The notes below the pieces were generated by a model. The model did no database searches and was not told where the DNA came from. It saw nothing but the letters and a program-made list of their open reading frames with translations. This document shows positions 32,380-40,812 of a DNA stretch of 64,000 bases, piece by piece. Origin of the DNA: Roseibium sp. Lineage in GTDB: Bacteria > Pseudomonadota > Alphaproteobacteria > Rhizobiales > Stappiaceae. The position numbers and the translations under genes are program-made. Numbering within the stretch: the stretch's first letter is position 1; every line of letters begins with the position of its first letter. Where the stretch lies: NCBI GenBank assembly GCA_017643925.1, contig JAEPML010000006.1:1-64000 (forward strand), given 5' to 3'.

Positions 32380-33897
32380 TCAGGCCGGAACAAACAGATC
32401 CTGGTAGGCGTCCCGCAGGATATTCTTTTGAACCTTGCCCATGGTGTTGCGCGGTAATTCATCAACCAGGATCAGCTTGCGCGGCTGCTTGAACCGGGCG
32501 AGAGACTGATTCACCGATCGCGCGATCTCGTCGAGGTTCGGCTGAGTGTCCTTTTCGGGAACGATCAGGCCGAGAACCGTTTCCCCGAAATCCGGGTGCG
32601 GCACCCCGACCACCGCGCTTTCCAGCACGCCCGGCTGGTCGTCAAGCAACAGTTCGATTTCCTTTGGATAGATATTGTAGCCACCCGATATGATGAGGTC
32701 CTTGTTTCGGCCAACGATCTGGACGTAGCCATCGGCATCGATCCTGCCAAGGTCCCCGGTGATGAAAAAGCCGTCGGCGCGCAGTTCCTCGGCCGTTTTT
32801 TCCGGCATCTGCCAATAACCCTTGAAGACATTGGGGCCGCGGACCTCGATCTGGCCGATTTCGCCATCGGCAAGTGTGTCGCCGGTTTCCGGATCGGTAA
32901 TCTTGAGTTCAACGCCGGGAAGCGGTTGACCCACGGTTCCGGCCTTGCGCTCCCCGTCATAGGGATTGGACGTGTTCATGTTGGTTTCGGTCATTCCGTA
33001 GCGCTCAAGAATGCGATGACCTGTCCTGGCTTCGAAATCCCTGTGCGTTTCGGCGAGCAGCGGCGCGCTGCCCGAAACAAACAGCCGCATGTGGTTTGCC
33101 AGATCCCTTGTAAACCGGTCATCGTCCAGCAGGCGCGTGTAAAATGTGGGCACGCCCATCATGGTCGTCGCCTCGGGCATCCTGCCAAGCATCTCGTCGA
33201 GATCGAACTTCGGCAGGAAGATCATTGAACTGCCGGCCATCAGGGTCACGTTGCTTGCCACAAAGAGCCCGTGCGTGTGAAAGATCGGAAGCGCGTGCAG
33301 CAACACGTCCTTGTCCGTAAAGCGCCAGCTGTTGGCAAGTGTCCTTGCGTTGGAGACCAGGTTTTCCTGTGTCAGCATCGCACCCTTGGAGCGGCCGGTC
33401 GTGCCGGACGTATAGAGAAAGGCGGCAAGGTCGTCGCCGGATCTTTGCACTGTCCGGAAGCTGGTTGATGCGGTTTGAGCCAGCTCCGCGAGAGATCCGG
33501 TGCCATCTGCGTTGAGCGTGGCGAGCTTTGCGCCCAAATTCGCGCAGACCGCTGCCAGCGCGTCTTTCATTCGCTCGTCGCAGACGACGAGGGCAGCGCC
33601 GCTGTTTTCGATGAAGTAGCTGAGTTCCTCGACCGTATAGGCGGTATTGAGCGGCAGGAAGACGATCCCCGCGCGTGCACAGGCCGCATAGAGCGCCAGT
33701 GCCTCGAGTGACTTGGCCACCTGGACAGCCACGCGATCACCGGGTTTGACACCCTGTTCGACCAGCGCGTTTGCGAACCGGGTCGCCGTTTTGAGAAAGT
33801 CCCGGTAGCTGACCTGGCTGCCGTCCTGCAGATGCAGAAAGGTGGCCTTGCTGTCGGCATGGCGGTCGAAGAGCGTGTCATACAGCAGGTTGTTCAT
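32380..33897 (-). CDS. matB: Malonyl-CoA synthetase (AMP-forming, MatB)
   Basis: A 505-residue acyl-CoA synthetase of the ANL superfamily: AMP-binding P-loop FLYTSGTTGRSKGAM, YGMTETNM, the TGDLGRIDADGYVQIVGR hinge and C-terminal Lys in PRNTMGKVQKNIL. It activates malonate to malonyl-CoA. The assignment to malonate rests on the adjacent malonyl-CoA decarboxylase gene, with which it overlaps by 20 bases, as in mat operons; residues such as HGLFVASNVTL and YERYGMTETNMNTSNPY-type context agree. Product feeds acetyl-CoA through the decarboxylase. Confidence 0.88.
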   Translation of the reverse strand: MNNLLYDTLFDRHADSKATFLHLQDGSQVSYRDFLKTATRFANALVEQGVKPGDRVAVQVAKSLEALALYAACARAGIVFLPLNTAYTVEELSYFIENSGAALVVCDERMKDALAAVCANLGAKLATLNADGTGSLAELAQTASTSFRTVQRSGDDLAAFLYTSGTTGRSKGAMLTQENLVSNARTLANSWRFTDKDVLLHALPIFHTHGLFVASNVTLMAGSSMIFLPKFDLDEMLGRMPEATTMMGVPTFYTRLLDDDRFTRDLANHMRLFVSGSAPLLAETHRDFEARTGHRILERYGMTETNMNTSNPYDGERKAGTVGQPLPGVELKITDPETGDTLADGEIGQIEVRGPNVFKGYWQMPEKTAEELRADGFFITGDLGRIDADGYVQIVGRNKDLIISGGYNIYPKEIELLLDDQPGVLESAVVGVPHPDFGETVLGLIVPEKDTQPNLDEIARSVNQSLARFKQPRKLILVDELPRNTMGKVQKNILRDAYQDLFVPA

Positions 33898-35155
33898 TCA
33901 CCTGTTTCCTTAGGTCCTGTTTCCTGGCGGCTGCGTCCAGTGATCGTATTTCGGAGGAGGCAGCGATTTCCTTGCTGGTGGCGAAGCGTTCGTGATTCTG
34001 AGCCACCTTGTTGAGGTCGTAGAGATAGTTGACCATTGCGCCTGCGGATTGCGCCTGACCCTTGGGCGACACATCCGCATCTGCGTGAACAGCGTGAACC
34101 TGGGCTCCATTGCCCAGGTGAAAGCGTGCAACGGGATCCAGCGGCAGTCCGTCTCCGCGTTTGGCGGATAAAAGATAATGCGCTGCGAGCGTCCGAATTT
34201 GCTTCGGATCAGCGTCGGCAGCGTTGATCTCTTCGCTTTCCAGCCAGCTTGCAAGACCAGGTATCGGTGACAGGGTCACGAAGGTCTTGAGGTTCGGCAA
34301 TTCGGCGGCCAGATCGGCAGCGACCTGCTTGATGAGCGAATTGCCGAAGGAAATGCTGGCAAGGCCGTCCTGGCAATTGGAGATCGAATAGAAGACCGCG
34401 GTTTTTGCCTCGTCTGCCGTGAGCGGCTCTCTTTCCTCTGTCAACAGGCCCTGGATGGAACCGGGAATGTCGCGCGTCAGGGCGACTTCGACGAAGATCA
34501 GCGGTTCGTCGGGCATGGCAGGGTGGAAAAACGCAAAACATCTGCGGTCGCCGGGCACCAGGCGTCTGCGCAGGTCATCCCAGCTGGCGATCTCGTGCAC
34601 CGCCTCATATGCGATGATCTTTTCAAGGATATGTGCCGGGCTTTCCCAGCTCACGGGACGAAGAACCAGAAAGCCTCGGTTGAACCAGGAGGCAAAGAGG
34701 TGCCTGAAGTCCTGGTCTAGGGCCTGCAGTTCCTGATCCTTGCGCCCCAGCCGCAAGAGGTCGGCGCGCATCCTGACCAGGGTTTCCGTTGCTCCCGGTA
34801 TCTGGTTGAGGCGTCGAATCAGTTCCTGGCGGTCCGGTTCCACCGCCGCCATGAAGTCCCTGTAGGTCTTCCTGCCCGGGGCAGCTTCATAGGCGTCCAG
34901 CGTGGTGCGCACGGTTTCGGGATCAATGTTCATGTCCCGCGCCAGATGATGGAAGAAGTCCAGCTTGGCCGGATCATCCATATCCTGGTAACGCCTGAGA
35001 ATGTGTTTGGCAGCAGACAGGCCCGACACTTCCCCGGTCGCACCGACAAGGGCAGTGATCAGTTCTTCCATGGACCGGGAATCATGCCGGTCGGGAGCGC
35101 TTGAAAGGTAACGGCGCTCGAATATGGTCGACAGCAAATCGCCGAGTATCGTCAT
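33878..35155 (-). CDS. matA: Malonyl-CoA decarboxylase
   Basis: A 425-residue MCD-family enzyme: an N-terminal helical domain (residues 1-150) and a GNAT-fold catalytic domain with FFHPAMPDEPLIFVEVAL, ISFGNSLIKQVA and the hallmark DPVARFHLGNGAQVHAVHADAD followed by GAMVNYLYDL. It converts malonyl-CoA to acetyl-CoA and CO2. With MatB it forms a malonate-use pathway. No dedicated malonate importer is adjacent, although the nearby TRAP system could supply a dicarboxylate. Confidence 0.93.
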   Translation of the reverse strand: MTILGDLLSTIFERRYLSSAPDRHDSRSMEELITALVGATGEVSGLSAAKHILRRYQDMDDPAKLDFFHHLARDMNIDPETVRTTLDAYEAAPGRKTYRDFMAAVEPDRQELIRRLNQIPGATETLVRMRADLLRLGRKDQELQALDQDFRHLFASWFNRGFLVLRPVSWESPAHILEKIIAYEAVHEIASWDDLRRRLVPGDRRCFAFFHPAMPDEPLIFVEVALTRDIPGSIQGLLTEEREPLTADEAKTAVFYSISNCQDGLASISFGNSLIKQVAADLAAELPNLKTFVTLSPIPGLASWLESEEINAADADPKQIRTLAAHYLLSAKRGDGLPLDPVARFHLGNGAQVHAVHADADVSPKGQAQSAGAMVNYLYDLNKVAQNHERFATSKEIAASSEIRSLDAAARKQDLRKQVNEQPAV

Positions 35156-35201
35156 TTTGGTCTCCGGAGCGTCTGTTGAGTGGCAGCGTGTTTCACCCCA
35201 G

Positions 35202-35230
35202 AATAGAAAGCCGGTGTCCGGCTCCCTATT
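35202..35230 (-). terminator. Inverted repeat between YciI and malonyl-CoA decarboxylase genes
   Basis: AGCCGG (35209-35214) pairs with CCGGCT (35218-35223) around a 3-base loop, extended by AATAG/CTATT at the ends. On the minus strand a short T-rich tail (TTCTATT) follows. It is a candidate weak terminator after the YciI gene. Confidence 0.4.
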
Positions 35231-35269
35231 CCTCTAAAAGGCGAATGGGTGATCTGCCGGTCCGGCGCT

Positions 35270-35659
35270 CTAGGCAAAGTCTATGGTCTTGCCCGAAAGT
35301 CCGATGGACAGGGTGAAGCTGCCTTCATTGACCAGCCAACGGCGGATCGTGAAAGTCCGTACGCCGTTCTTGTGCATGGGGTCGGCCGCCGCCAGGGCCC
35401 TTGCGTCCTCAAGGCTCGCCGCGCGGTAGATGATCATGCCTTCGCCGGTCATTTCCTCGCCCGAGGAATCGGACACCGGCCCGGCAAACACCAGCTTTCC
35501 CTCAGCTTCCAGCCTGGCCTGATATGCCAGGTGATCGGGCAGCGAACCCGGGATATCGGCGTCCGGACCGACAGGTCTTGTATTCACTACATAGAGTTCC
35601 AGCGCGAGTGCGCCACGTTCCTTGGCAATCTGTTTGTACTCAGTCCACTTGGGCATCAT
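35270..35659 (-). CDS. YciI-family protein
   Basis: A 129-residue protein with the YciI/EthD-like ferredoxin fold: LALELYVVNTRPVG, DHLAYQARLEAEGKLVFAGPV and ASLEDARALAAADPMHKNGVRTFTIRRW. The HLAYQ His and the ADPM Asp match the positions of the conserved His-Asp pair. In some aromatic pathways YciI-like proteins act as dehalogenases or muconolactone-type isomerases. Here it is divergent from the FAH/dioxygenase operon and shares its control motif, so an accessory ring-cleavage step is possible but unproven. Confidence 0.82.
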   Translation of the reverse strand: MMPKWTEYKQIAKERGALALELYVVNTRPVGPDADIPGSLPDHLAYQARLEAEGKLVFAGPVSDSSGEEMTGEGMIIYRAASLEDARALAAADPMHKNGVRTFTIRRWLVNEGSFTLSIGLSGKTIDFA

Positions 35660-35685
35660 TGGTCTCCAATTTTTTCCATCATAAA

Positions 35686-35699
35686 AAAATCGATATTAT
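35686..35699 (-). promoter_or_regulatory. Shared operator-like motif, copy 2 (YciI/FAH divergent promoter)
   Basis: AAAATCGATATTAT, the exact reverse complement of the motif at 32317-32330 and 45037-45050. It lies 27-40 bases upstream of the YciI ATG and 60-73 bases upstream of the FAH-family ATG, so one bound regulator could control both directions. Confidence 0.7.
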
Positions 35700-35758
35700 T
35701 TGACAATCTTAAAAATAGTCGTCAAAGTAACAAAAAACGGACAAACGCCGAGGCTAGT

Positions 35759-36640
35759 ATGCGACTGTTAGTAGGAATTGGTGCGACGGGGCAGGGTGTC
35801 TTCCTTGTCGAAGGGGATGAGGCTTGGAATCTGACTGCGGTCGACAAGCGCATTGGAACAGATCTGCAAGTGCTGGCCGAGGGAGGGGTTGATCTCGATT
35901 CGCTCCAGGCCTTGAAGGGCCGCGCAACAGCAGAGCCGCTGGCGTCGGTCACACCGGCGCTGCCGGTCGAGGCGCCGCGCAAGATCATCTGCCTTGGTCT
36001 GAACTATGTCGATCACATCAAGGAAGGTGGCTATGACGTGCCGACCTATCCGGCCCTGTTCATGCGGTGCACCACTTCCATGATCCCTGCCGGTGCACCC
36101 ATGGTGCGCCCCTCCTGCTCGGAGCAGCTGGATTATGAAGCCGAGCTGATGGTGATCATCGGCAAGGGCGGCAAACATATAAGCGAAGACAATGCACTTG
36201 ATCATGTGTTCGGCTACACGCTGTTCAATGACGGGTCCGTGCGTGAATATCAGCGCAAGACCCATCAGTGGACGCCGGGCAAGAACTTCGATGCCACCGG
36301 CCCCATCGGCCCCATCGTGGTCACACCGGACGAGCTCCCCAAAGGTGCTGAAGGCCTGAAAATTGAATCGCGCGTCGGAGCGGAAATCCTGCAAAGCGCG
36401 ACGACTTCGGACATGCTGTGGAGTGTCGCTCGCACGATCGCGGCCGTTTCGGAATTCACCACGCTGGAATCCGGCGACCTCCTTGCAATGGGCACGCCTC
36501 CGGGTGTCGGCCATGCCAAGACGCCGCAACGCTGGCTCCGCCCGGGCGAAGTTGTCGAAGTCGAGATTGAAGGCATCGGGATCTGCGCAAATCCGATTGT
36601 CGCGGAAGAAGACGTTGTGTCCACGGAGGCTGCAGAATGA
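35759..36640 (+). CDS. Fumarylacetoacetate hydrolase-family protein
   Basis: A 293-residue FAH-superfamily enzyme: KIICLGLNYVDHIKE, metal ligands in DYEAEL (Glu residues) and NDGSVREYQ (Asp), the family loop TPGKNFDATGPIGP and TPPGVGHAKTP. Members hydrolyse or decarboxylate ring-fission products such as fumarylpyruvate, acylpyruvates or 2-hydroxyhepta-dienedioates. The ATG at 35759 has a GAGG element 6 bases upstream; longer frames reach into the divergent YciI gene and are rejected. It starts an operon with RutE-like reductase, OsmC, TRAP and dioxygenase genes (4-bp overlap with the next). Confidence 0.88.
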   Translation: MRLLVGIGATGQGVFLVEGDEAWNLTAVDKRIGTDLQVLAEGGVDLDSLQALKGRATAEPLASVTPALPVEAPRKIICLGLNYVDHIKEGGYDVPTYPALFMRCTTSMIPAGAPMVRPSCSEQLDYEAELMVIIGKGGKHISEDNALDHVFGYTLFNDGSVREYQRKTHQWTPGKNFDATGPIGPIVVTPDELPKGAEGLKIESRVGAEILQSATTSDMLWSVARTIAAVSEFTTLESGDLLAMGTPPGVGHAKTPQRWLRPGEVVEVEIEGIGICANPIVAEEDVVSTEAAE

Positions 36641-37317
36641 CGATGGCTGCCTCCAAGGCCCCGACCGGAGAGGCCCTGGCCAAACTTCGTGCGGAGGCGC
36701 AGGCAAATATCCGTGACCTCAGGGAGAAGATCGGGCAGCTGGACGACGATGCCATCGACCTGATCCTGAGAACGGCGCGCTCCCATTATGCCTGGCAGGA
36801 CAAGCCGGTCTCGCGCGAGACGCTGGAAACAATCTACGAGATCACGGCGGCTGGCCCCACCAGCATGAATACCTGTCCGGCACGGTTTTTCTTCATTGAA
36901 ACACCGGAGGCCAAGAAGCGTCTGGCTAAATCGCTGAAGGACAAGAACATCGACAAGATGATGTCGGCTCCGGCCACGGTGATCATCGCGCATGACCTGG
37001 AGTTCTGGAAAGAGTTGCCATACCTGTTCCCGCACGAGGACCGCAGGCCGCATTTCGAAGGCAAACCGGAACACTCGGAAACGACGGCGTTCAGGAACGG
37101 TACCCTGCAAGGGGCCTATTTCATGATTGCCGCGCGGGCACTCGGGCTTGATGTCGGAGCGATGTCGGGCTTTTCGAACAAGATTGTCGACGAGGAATTT
37201 TTCGCCGGCACCACGCTCAAATCAAACTTTCTTTGCAACCTCGGCTATGCCGACGAAACGGCGCTGTTCCAGAAACTGCCGCGCCTGCCGTTCGACACCG
37301 CCTGCAAGTTCTTGTGA
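36637..37317 (+). CDS. Nitroreductase-family protein, malonic semialdehyde reductase (RutE)-like
   Basis: A 226-residue FMN-type nitroreductase-fold protein. It closely follows the RutE/HadB pattern: SHYAWQDKPVSRETLETIYE, the AGPTSMNTCPARFFFI active-site segment, LLFPHEDRR-type region (LPYLFPHEDRRPHFEG), ETAFRNGTLQGAYFMIAARALGLDVGAMSGF and TLKSNFLCNLGY. RutE reduces malonic semialdehyde to 3-hydroxypropionate. A role in handling a C3 aldehyde would fit with the malonyl-CoA genes next door, but reduction of another aldehyde or enone is possible. Confidence 0.82.
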   Translation: MTMAASKAPTGEALAKLRAEAQANIRDLREKIGQLDDDAIDLILRTARSHYAWQDKPVSRETLETIYEITAAGPTSMNTCPARFFFIETPEAKKRLAKSLKDKNIDKMMSAPATVIIAHDLEFWKELPYLFPHEDRRPHFEGKPEHSETTAFRNGTLQGAYFMIAARALGLDVGAMSGFSNKIVDEEFFAGTTLKSNFLCNLGYADETALFQKLPRLPFDTACKFL

Positions 37318-37323
37318 GGGTCA

Positions 37324-37782
37324 ATGCCGGCACTGAGAGAAAAGATGGTTGTCAGGTTAAGGGCCAACGGAACGGCCGTGAGTCACTCACGGATAGATGT
37401 TGCGATCCGGGACCTGACCCAGACCATCGATGAGCCGGAAGTGCGCGGCGGTACCAATCTGGGTCCCGCTCCGACCGAGACAGCCCTCGGTGCGCTGATC
37501 GGATGCACACACGTCATCGGCAACAAGTGTGCCGACAAGCTGGGTGTCGATATCGGACACCTGGACATTCAGCTTACCTGCGAGTTCGACCGCAGGGGCG
37601 TCACCCTTCAGGAGGAGGTGGACGTTCCCTTCGTCTCGATACGGCAGGTGGTGACCTGCAACGGAGCTGCAACAGATGCAGACCTCCAGAATGTTGCAGC
37701 AGAAGTTGCCAAATACTGCGCCCTGTCGAAGCTCTTCGAGCAGTCAGGGACCGAACTGGAGACGATCTGGCAAAAAGCCTGA
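37324..37782 (+). CDS. OsmC-family protein
   Basis: A 152-residue OsmC/YhfA-fold protein. The two family cysteines are in LIGCTHVIGNKCADKLG and VAKYCALSKLFEQSG. OsmC proteins are thiol peroxidases for organic hydroperoxides. It follows the RutE-like gene by 6 bases. In an operon with an oxygenase it may remove peroxides made as by-products; this is inference. Confidence 0.85.
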   Translation: MPALREKMVVRLRANGTAVSHSRIDVAIRDLTQTIDEPEVRGGTNLGPAPTETALGALIGCTHVIGNKCADKLGVDIGHLDIQLTCEFDRRGVTLQEEVDVPFVSIRQVVTCNGAATDADLQNVAAEVAKYCALSKLFEQSGTELETIWQKA

Positions 37783-37813
37783 GCGGTTCCGTTTTCTTTG
37801 GGAGGAGAATGCC

Positions 37814-38899
37814 ATGATTGGAAAAATGACACGGCGGAGCGCTCTTGCTCTGGCTCTTTTGAGCGCCACCACAATGCCCGGGTTCGCGACTGAAACCATC
37901 AAGGCGGTGGTTATTGACGGTTACCCGGCACGCGCTCTCTGGGTGAAGGAGTTCTCCAACTTCTTCATTCCTGAAGTCGACAAGCGTCTCGCCAAGACCG
38001 GCAACTACCAGATGGACTGGCAAGAGAGCTATGGCGGCTCCATCGTCAAGCCAAAAGGTGTGCTGGAGGGCGTGAAGCTTGGTCTTGGTGATATTGGTAT
38101 CGTTACCACGATCTTCCACTCGTCCAAGCTTCCGAGCCAGGCGCTCTCGGCAGTGACGCCGTTCATTGCTGCAGATTCTCGTGCCGTGGCGAAGGCGGTG
38201 GATGAGATCGCCAAGGAATTCCCGACCATGCAGAAGGAATTCGAAGCGCAGAACCAGGTTTACCTGGCAACAGGCGTCGTTCTGGACACCTATCAAGTGT
38301 TTTCCAAGGAGCCTGTCAACTCCCTATCCGATCTCGAAGGCAGCAAGGTGGCCGGTGCCGGCATGAACCTGCGTTACCTTGAAGGGATTGATGGTGCAGC
38401 TGGTGTGCGTGGTGGCCTGACGGACTTCTACAACATGTTGCAGACCGGTCTGGTCGACAATGCCATGTTGTGGCCGGAAGCAGCGAAGACCTTCAAGATC
38501 GCCGAAGTGGCGCCTTACATGCTGAAAGCGGATCTTGGTGCGGTGAACTCCAAGACGATCACCGTCAACAAGGACTACTGGGACAAGCTGCCTGACGAAG
38601 TCAAAGACGTCCTGCAGGAAGTTGCCGTCCTGTATCGTGACCATGTTGCAGGCATTGCCATGGACCGCGCAGGTGCCAGCCGGACCGCCTACCAGGAATC
38701 CGGTGGCACGGTGGTTGACATGAAGCCTGAAGAGCGTGCGCAATGGGCGGAAGCCATGCCGAACATTGCTGTCGAATGGGCCGCAAACCTCGATTCCAAG
38801 GGCGAGCCGGGCAGTGAAATGCTCAAGGCCTACATGACCAAGCTTCAGGACGCCGGTTTCACTCCGGTCCGTGACTGGTCCGCGGAACTGACGCAGTAG
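37814..38899 (+). CDS. dctP: TRAP transporter substrate-binding protein (DctP family)
   Basis: A 361-residue periplasmic binding protein with a signal peptide (ALALALLSATTMPGFAT). DctP features include VLEGVKLGLGDIGIV, DLEGSKVAGAGMNLRYLEGI, the ligand-carboxylate region and the C-terminal KDYWDKLPDEVKDVLQEVA. GGAGGAG lies before the ATG at 37814. It delivers a carboxylate to the DctQM channel downstream. Context suggests an aromatic or ring-derived acid. Confidence 0.9.
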   Translation: MIGKMTRRSALALALLSATTMPGFATETIKAVVIDGYPARALWVKEFSNFFIPEVDKRLAKTGNYQMDWQESYGGSIVKPKGVLEGVKLGLGDIGIVTTIFHSSKLPSQALSAVTPFIAADSRAVAKAVDEIAKEFPTMQKEFEAQNQVYLATGVVLDTYQVFSKEPVNSLSDLEGSKVAGAGMNLRYLEGIDGAAGVRGGLTDFYNMLQTGLVDNAMLWPEAAKTFKIAEVAPYMLKADLGAVNSKTITVNKDYWDKLPDEVKDVLQEVAVLYRDHVAGIAMDRAGASRTAYQESGGTVVDMKPEERAQWAEAMPNIAVEWAANLDSKGEPGSEMLKAYMTKLQDAGFTPVRDWSAELTQ

Positions 38900-38941
38900 T
38901 TGCTGCAAGCAAGGTCCTGATCTGAGCGGGAGCGCCGTAAA

Positions 38942-39499
38942 TTGGTTCAACTAACAAACGGCGTTCGCGCCTTCTCAAAACTGGCCAACTGGGTAGCGAT
39001 TCTCGCCAACGCAGTTGGCACCCTCATTGTCCTGTGTCTCGTGCTTGTCGTGAACTACGACGTGGTTGCACGCGGCCTGTTCAACGCACCATTCCCCGGG
39101 GCTGTTGAAGTCGTCCAGTTCACCATGGTGCTGATCGTGTTTCTTCAGTTGCCGGATGTCGTGCGCACCAACCGACTGACGAGATCAGACGGTTTTCTGA
39201 CAATTCTTCGCAGCACGCGGCCGAAACTGGCCGAGACTATCGGGCGAACGATCAATTTTGCCTCGTGCATCTTCATGGCCCTTGTGGCTTATGCGATCTG
39301 GCCCGAGTTCCTCGAAATGCTTGAAACAAGGGACTATTTCGGAATTCCGGGAATCTTCACCGCGCCCTGGTGGCCGATCAAGCTGGTGATTTTCCTGAGC
39401 GCCACTCTCTGCACGGTCCTCTTCCTCCTGAAGGTTTTGAACCCTGACGGGAAAGTCGATCCAGTCCGTATGAACGAACACCCAGAGGAAAACTCGTGA
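38942..39499 (+). CDS. dctQ: TRAP transporter small membrane subunit (DctQ family)
   Basis: A 185-residue protein with four TM segments (WVAILANAVGTLIVLCLVLVVNYDVVARG; VEVVQFTMVLIVFLQL; INFASCIFMALVAYAIW; IKLVIFLSATLCTVLFLL). The NYDVVARGLFNAPFPG loop is typical of DctQ. The start is a TTG at 38942 preceded by GGGAG. It overlaps dctM by 4 bp. Confidence 0.88.
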   Translation: MVQLTNGVRAFSKLANWVAILANAVGTLIVLCLVLVVNYDVVARGLFNAPFPGAVEVVQFTMVLIVFLQLPDVVRTNRLTRSDGFLTILRSTRPKLAETIGRTINFASCIFMALVAYAIWPEFLEMLETRDYFGIPGIFTAPWWPIKLVIFLSATLCTVLFLLKVLNPDGKVDPVRMNEHPEENS

Positions 39500-40803
39500 C
39501 ACCTATTGAAATTGGAATGCTGTCGGTCGTCGCGATTGTCGTTCTGGTCTATCTCGGCGTTTACATTCCGATCGCACTCGGACTGGTCTCCTTTGTTTCC
39601 ATCATCCTGATGCGGGACAATTTCGATCTCGCTATCAATCTGCTGAAAATCGCCATCGGCGACAGCGTGATGGAATACACGTTTGCCACCGTGCCACTCT
39701 TTACCTTCATGGGACTGATCGTCTCAAAGGCGGGATTGGGCGCCGACATCTACACGGTCATGAATTCCGGCTTCCGGAAGGTCAAGGGCGGGATCGGCAT
39801 GGCGACCGTCGGCGCAAACGCCGTCTTTGCAGCGGTCACGGGTTCGTCCATTGCGTCCGCGTCCGTTTTCTCAAAGGTCTCCGTGCCGCAGATGCTGGCC
39901 TTTGACTACAACCCGCGTTTTGCTGTTGGTGTCGTCGCCGGCTCCTCTGTCCTTGGCATGATCATCCCGCCGTCGGCAATGCTGATCATCTATTCCTTCG
40001 TTGCAGAGCAGAGCGTTGGAGACATGTTCCTCGCGGGCGTTGTTCCGGGGATTCTTCTCGCGATCGCCTACGTCATCGCCATCTTCCTGATGGGTCGTTT
40101 CACCCCGAAATATGTCGGTGGCCGGAAGCCGGACGAAACCGAATGGATGACGCCGCTCGAAATCGCCGACAAGACGGTTCCGACGCTGCTTCTGATCACG
40201 GCGGTGCTTGGCGGCATCTATACCGGCTGGCTGACGCCGGTCGAGGCCGGTGCAACCGGCTCCCTGCTGGGTCTCCTGATCGCAGCGTTCCGCAAGAAAC
40301 TCACCTTGCAGACCGCGTGGCATGCGCTTCTGGAAACCGGTCACATCACCGCGTCGATCCTGTTCCTGATCACGGCTGCCTCGATCTACAGCCGCATGCT
40401 TGGCCTGGCTGGTCTGCCCAATGAACTGGGCGATATCCTGACCCAGACCCAGATGAGCTTCTTCTGGATCATGGTCATCTACGTGCTGCTGATGATCTTC
40501 CTCGGAACCCTGCTCGACACGGCCTCGATCATCCTGATTGTCGTGCCCCTGTTCCTGCCGCTGGTGGAGCCCATGGGCCTGTCGCTCATCTGGTTCGGCA
40601 TCGTCACCGTTGTCGGCGCCGAGATCGGATTGTTGACACCACCGCTTGGTATTTCCTGTTTCGTCATCAAGGCCACGCTGAACGATCCCCGGATCTCGCT
40701 GAAGGATGTCTTCATCGGTGCGTTTCCATTCGCGCTGGTGATGCTGGTCGTCCTTGTGGCGCTGATCCGCTGGCCGTCCCTCAGCCTGGCCATCCTGAAC
40801 TAA
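39496..40803 (+). CDS. dctM: TRAP transporter large membrane subunit (DctM family)
   Basis: A 435-residue DctM protein with about 12 TM segments. Landmarks are FATVPLFTFMGLIVSKAGL, AAVTGSSIASASVFSKVSVPQM, GSSVLGMIIPPSAMLIIYSF and IGLLTPPLGISCFVIKA. It forms the sodium-coupled channel with DctQ. The dioxygenase gene follows after 9 bases, so uptake and ring cleavage are co-expressed. Confidence 0.93.
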   Translation: MTPIEIGMLSVVAIVVLVYLGVYIPIALGLVSFVSIILMRDNFDLAINLLKIAIGDSVMEYTFATVPLFTFMGLIVSKAGLGADIYTVMNSGFRKVKGGIGMATVGANAVFAAVTGSSIASASVFSKVSVPQMLAFDYNPRFAVGVVAGSSVLGMIIPPSAMLIIYSFVAEQSVGDMFLAGVVPGILLAIAYVIAIFLMGRFTPKYVGGRKPDETEWMTPLEIADKTVPTLLLITAVLGGIYTGWLTPVEAGATGSLLGLLIAAFRKKLTLQTAWHALLETGHITASILFLITAASIYSRMLGLAGLPNELGDILTQTQMSFFWIMVIYVLLMIFLGTLLDTASIILIVVPLFLPLVEPMGLSLIWFGIVTVVGAEIGLLTPPLGISCFVIKATLNDPRISLKDVFIGAFPFALVMLVVLVALIRWPSLSLAILN

Positions 40804-40812
40804 GAGGCATTT

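Noticed and set aside
35249-35758. Extension of the FAH-family gene to an upstream start
   Set aside because: The added 170 codons lie antisense to the YciI gene, and the family domain starts at the ATG at 35759.
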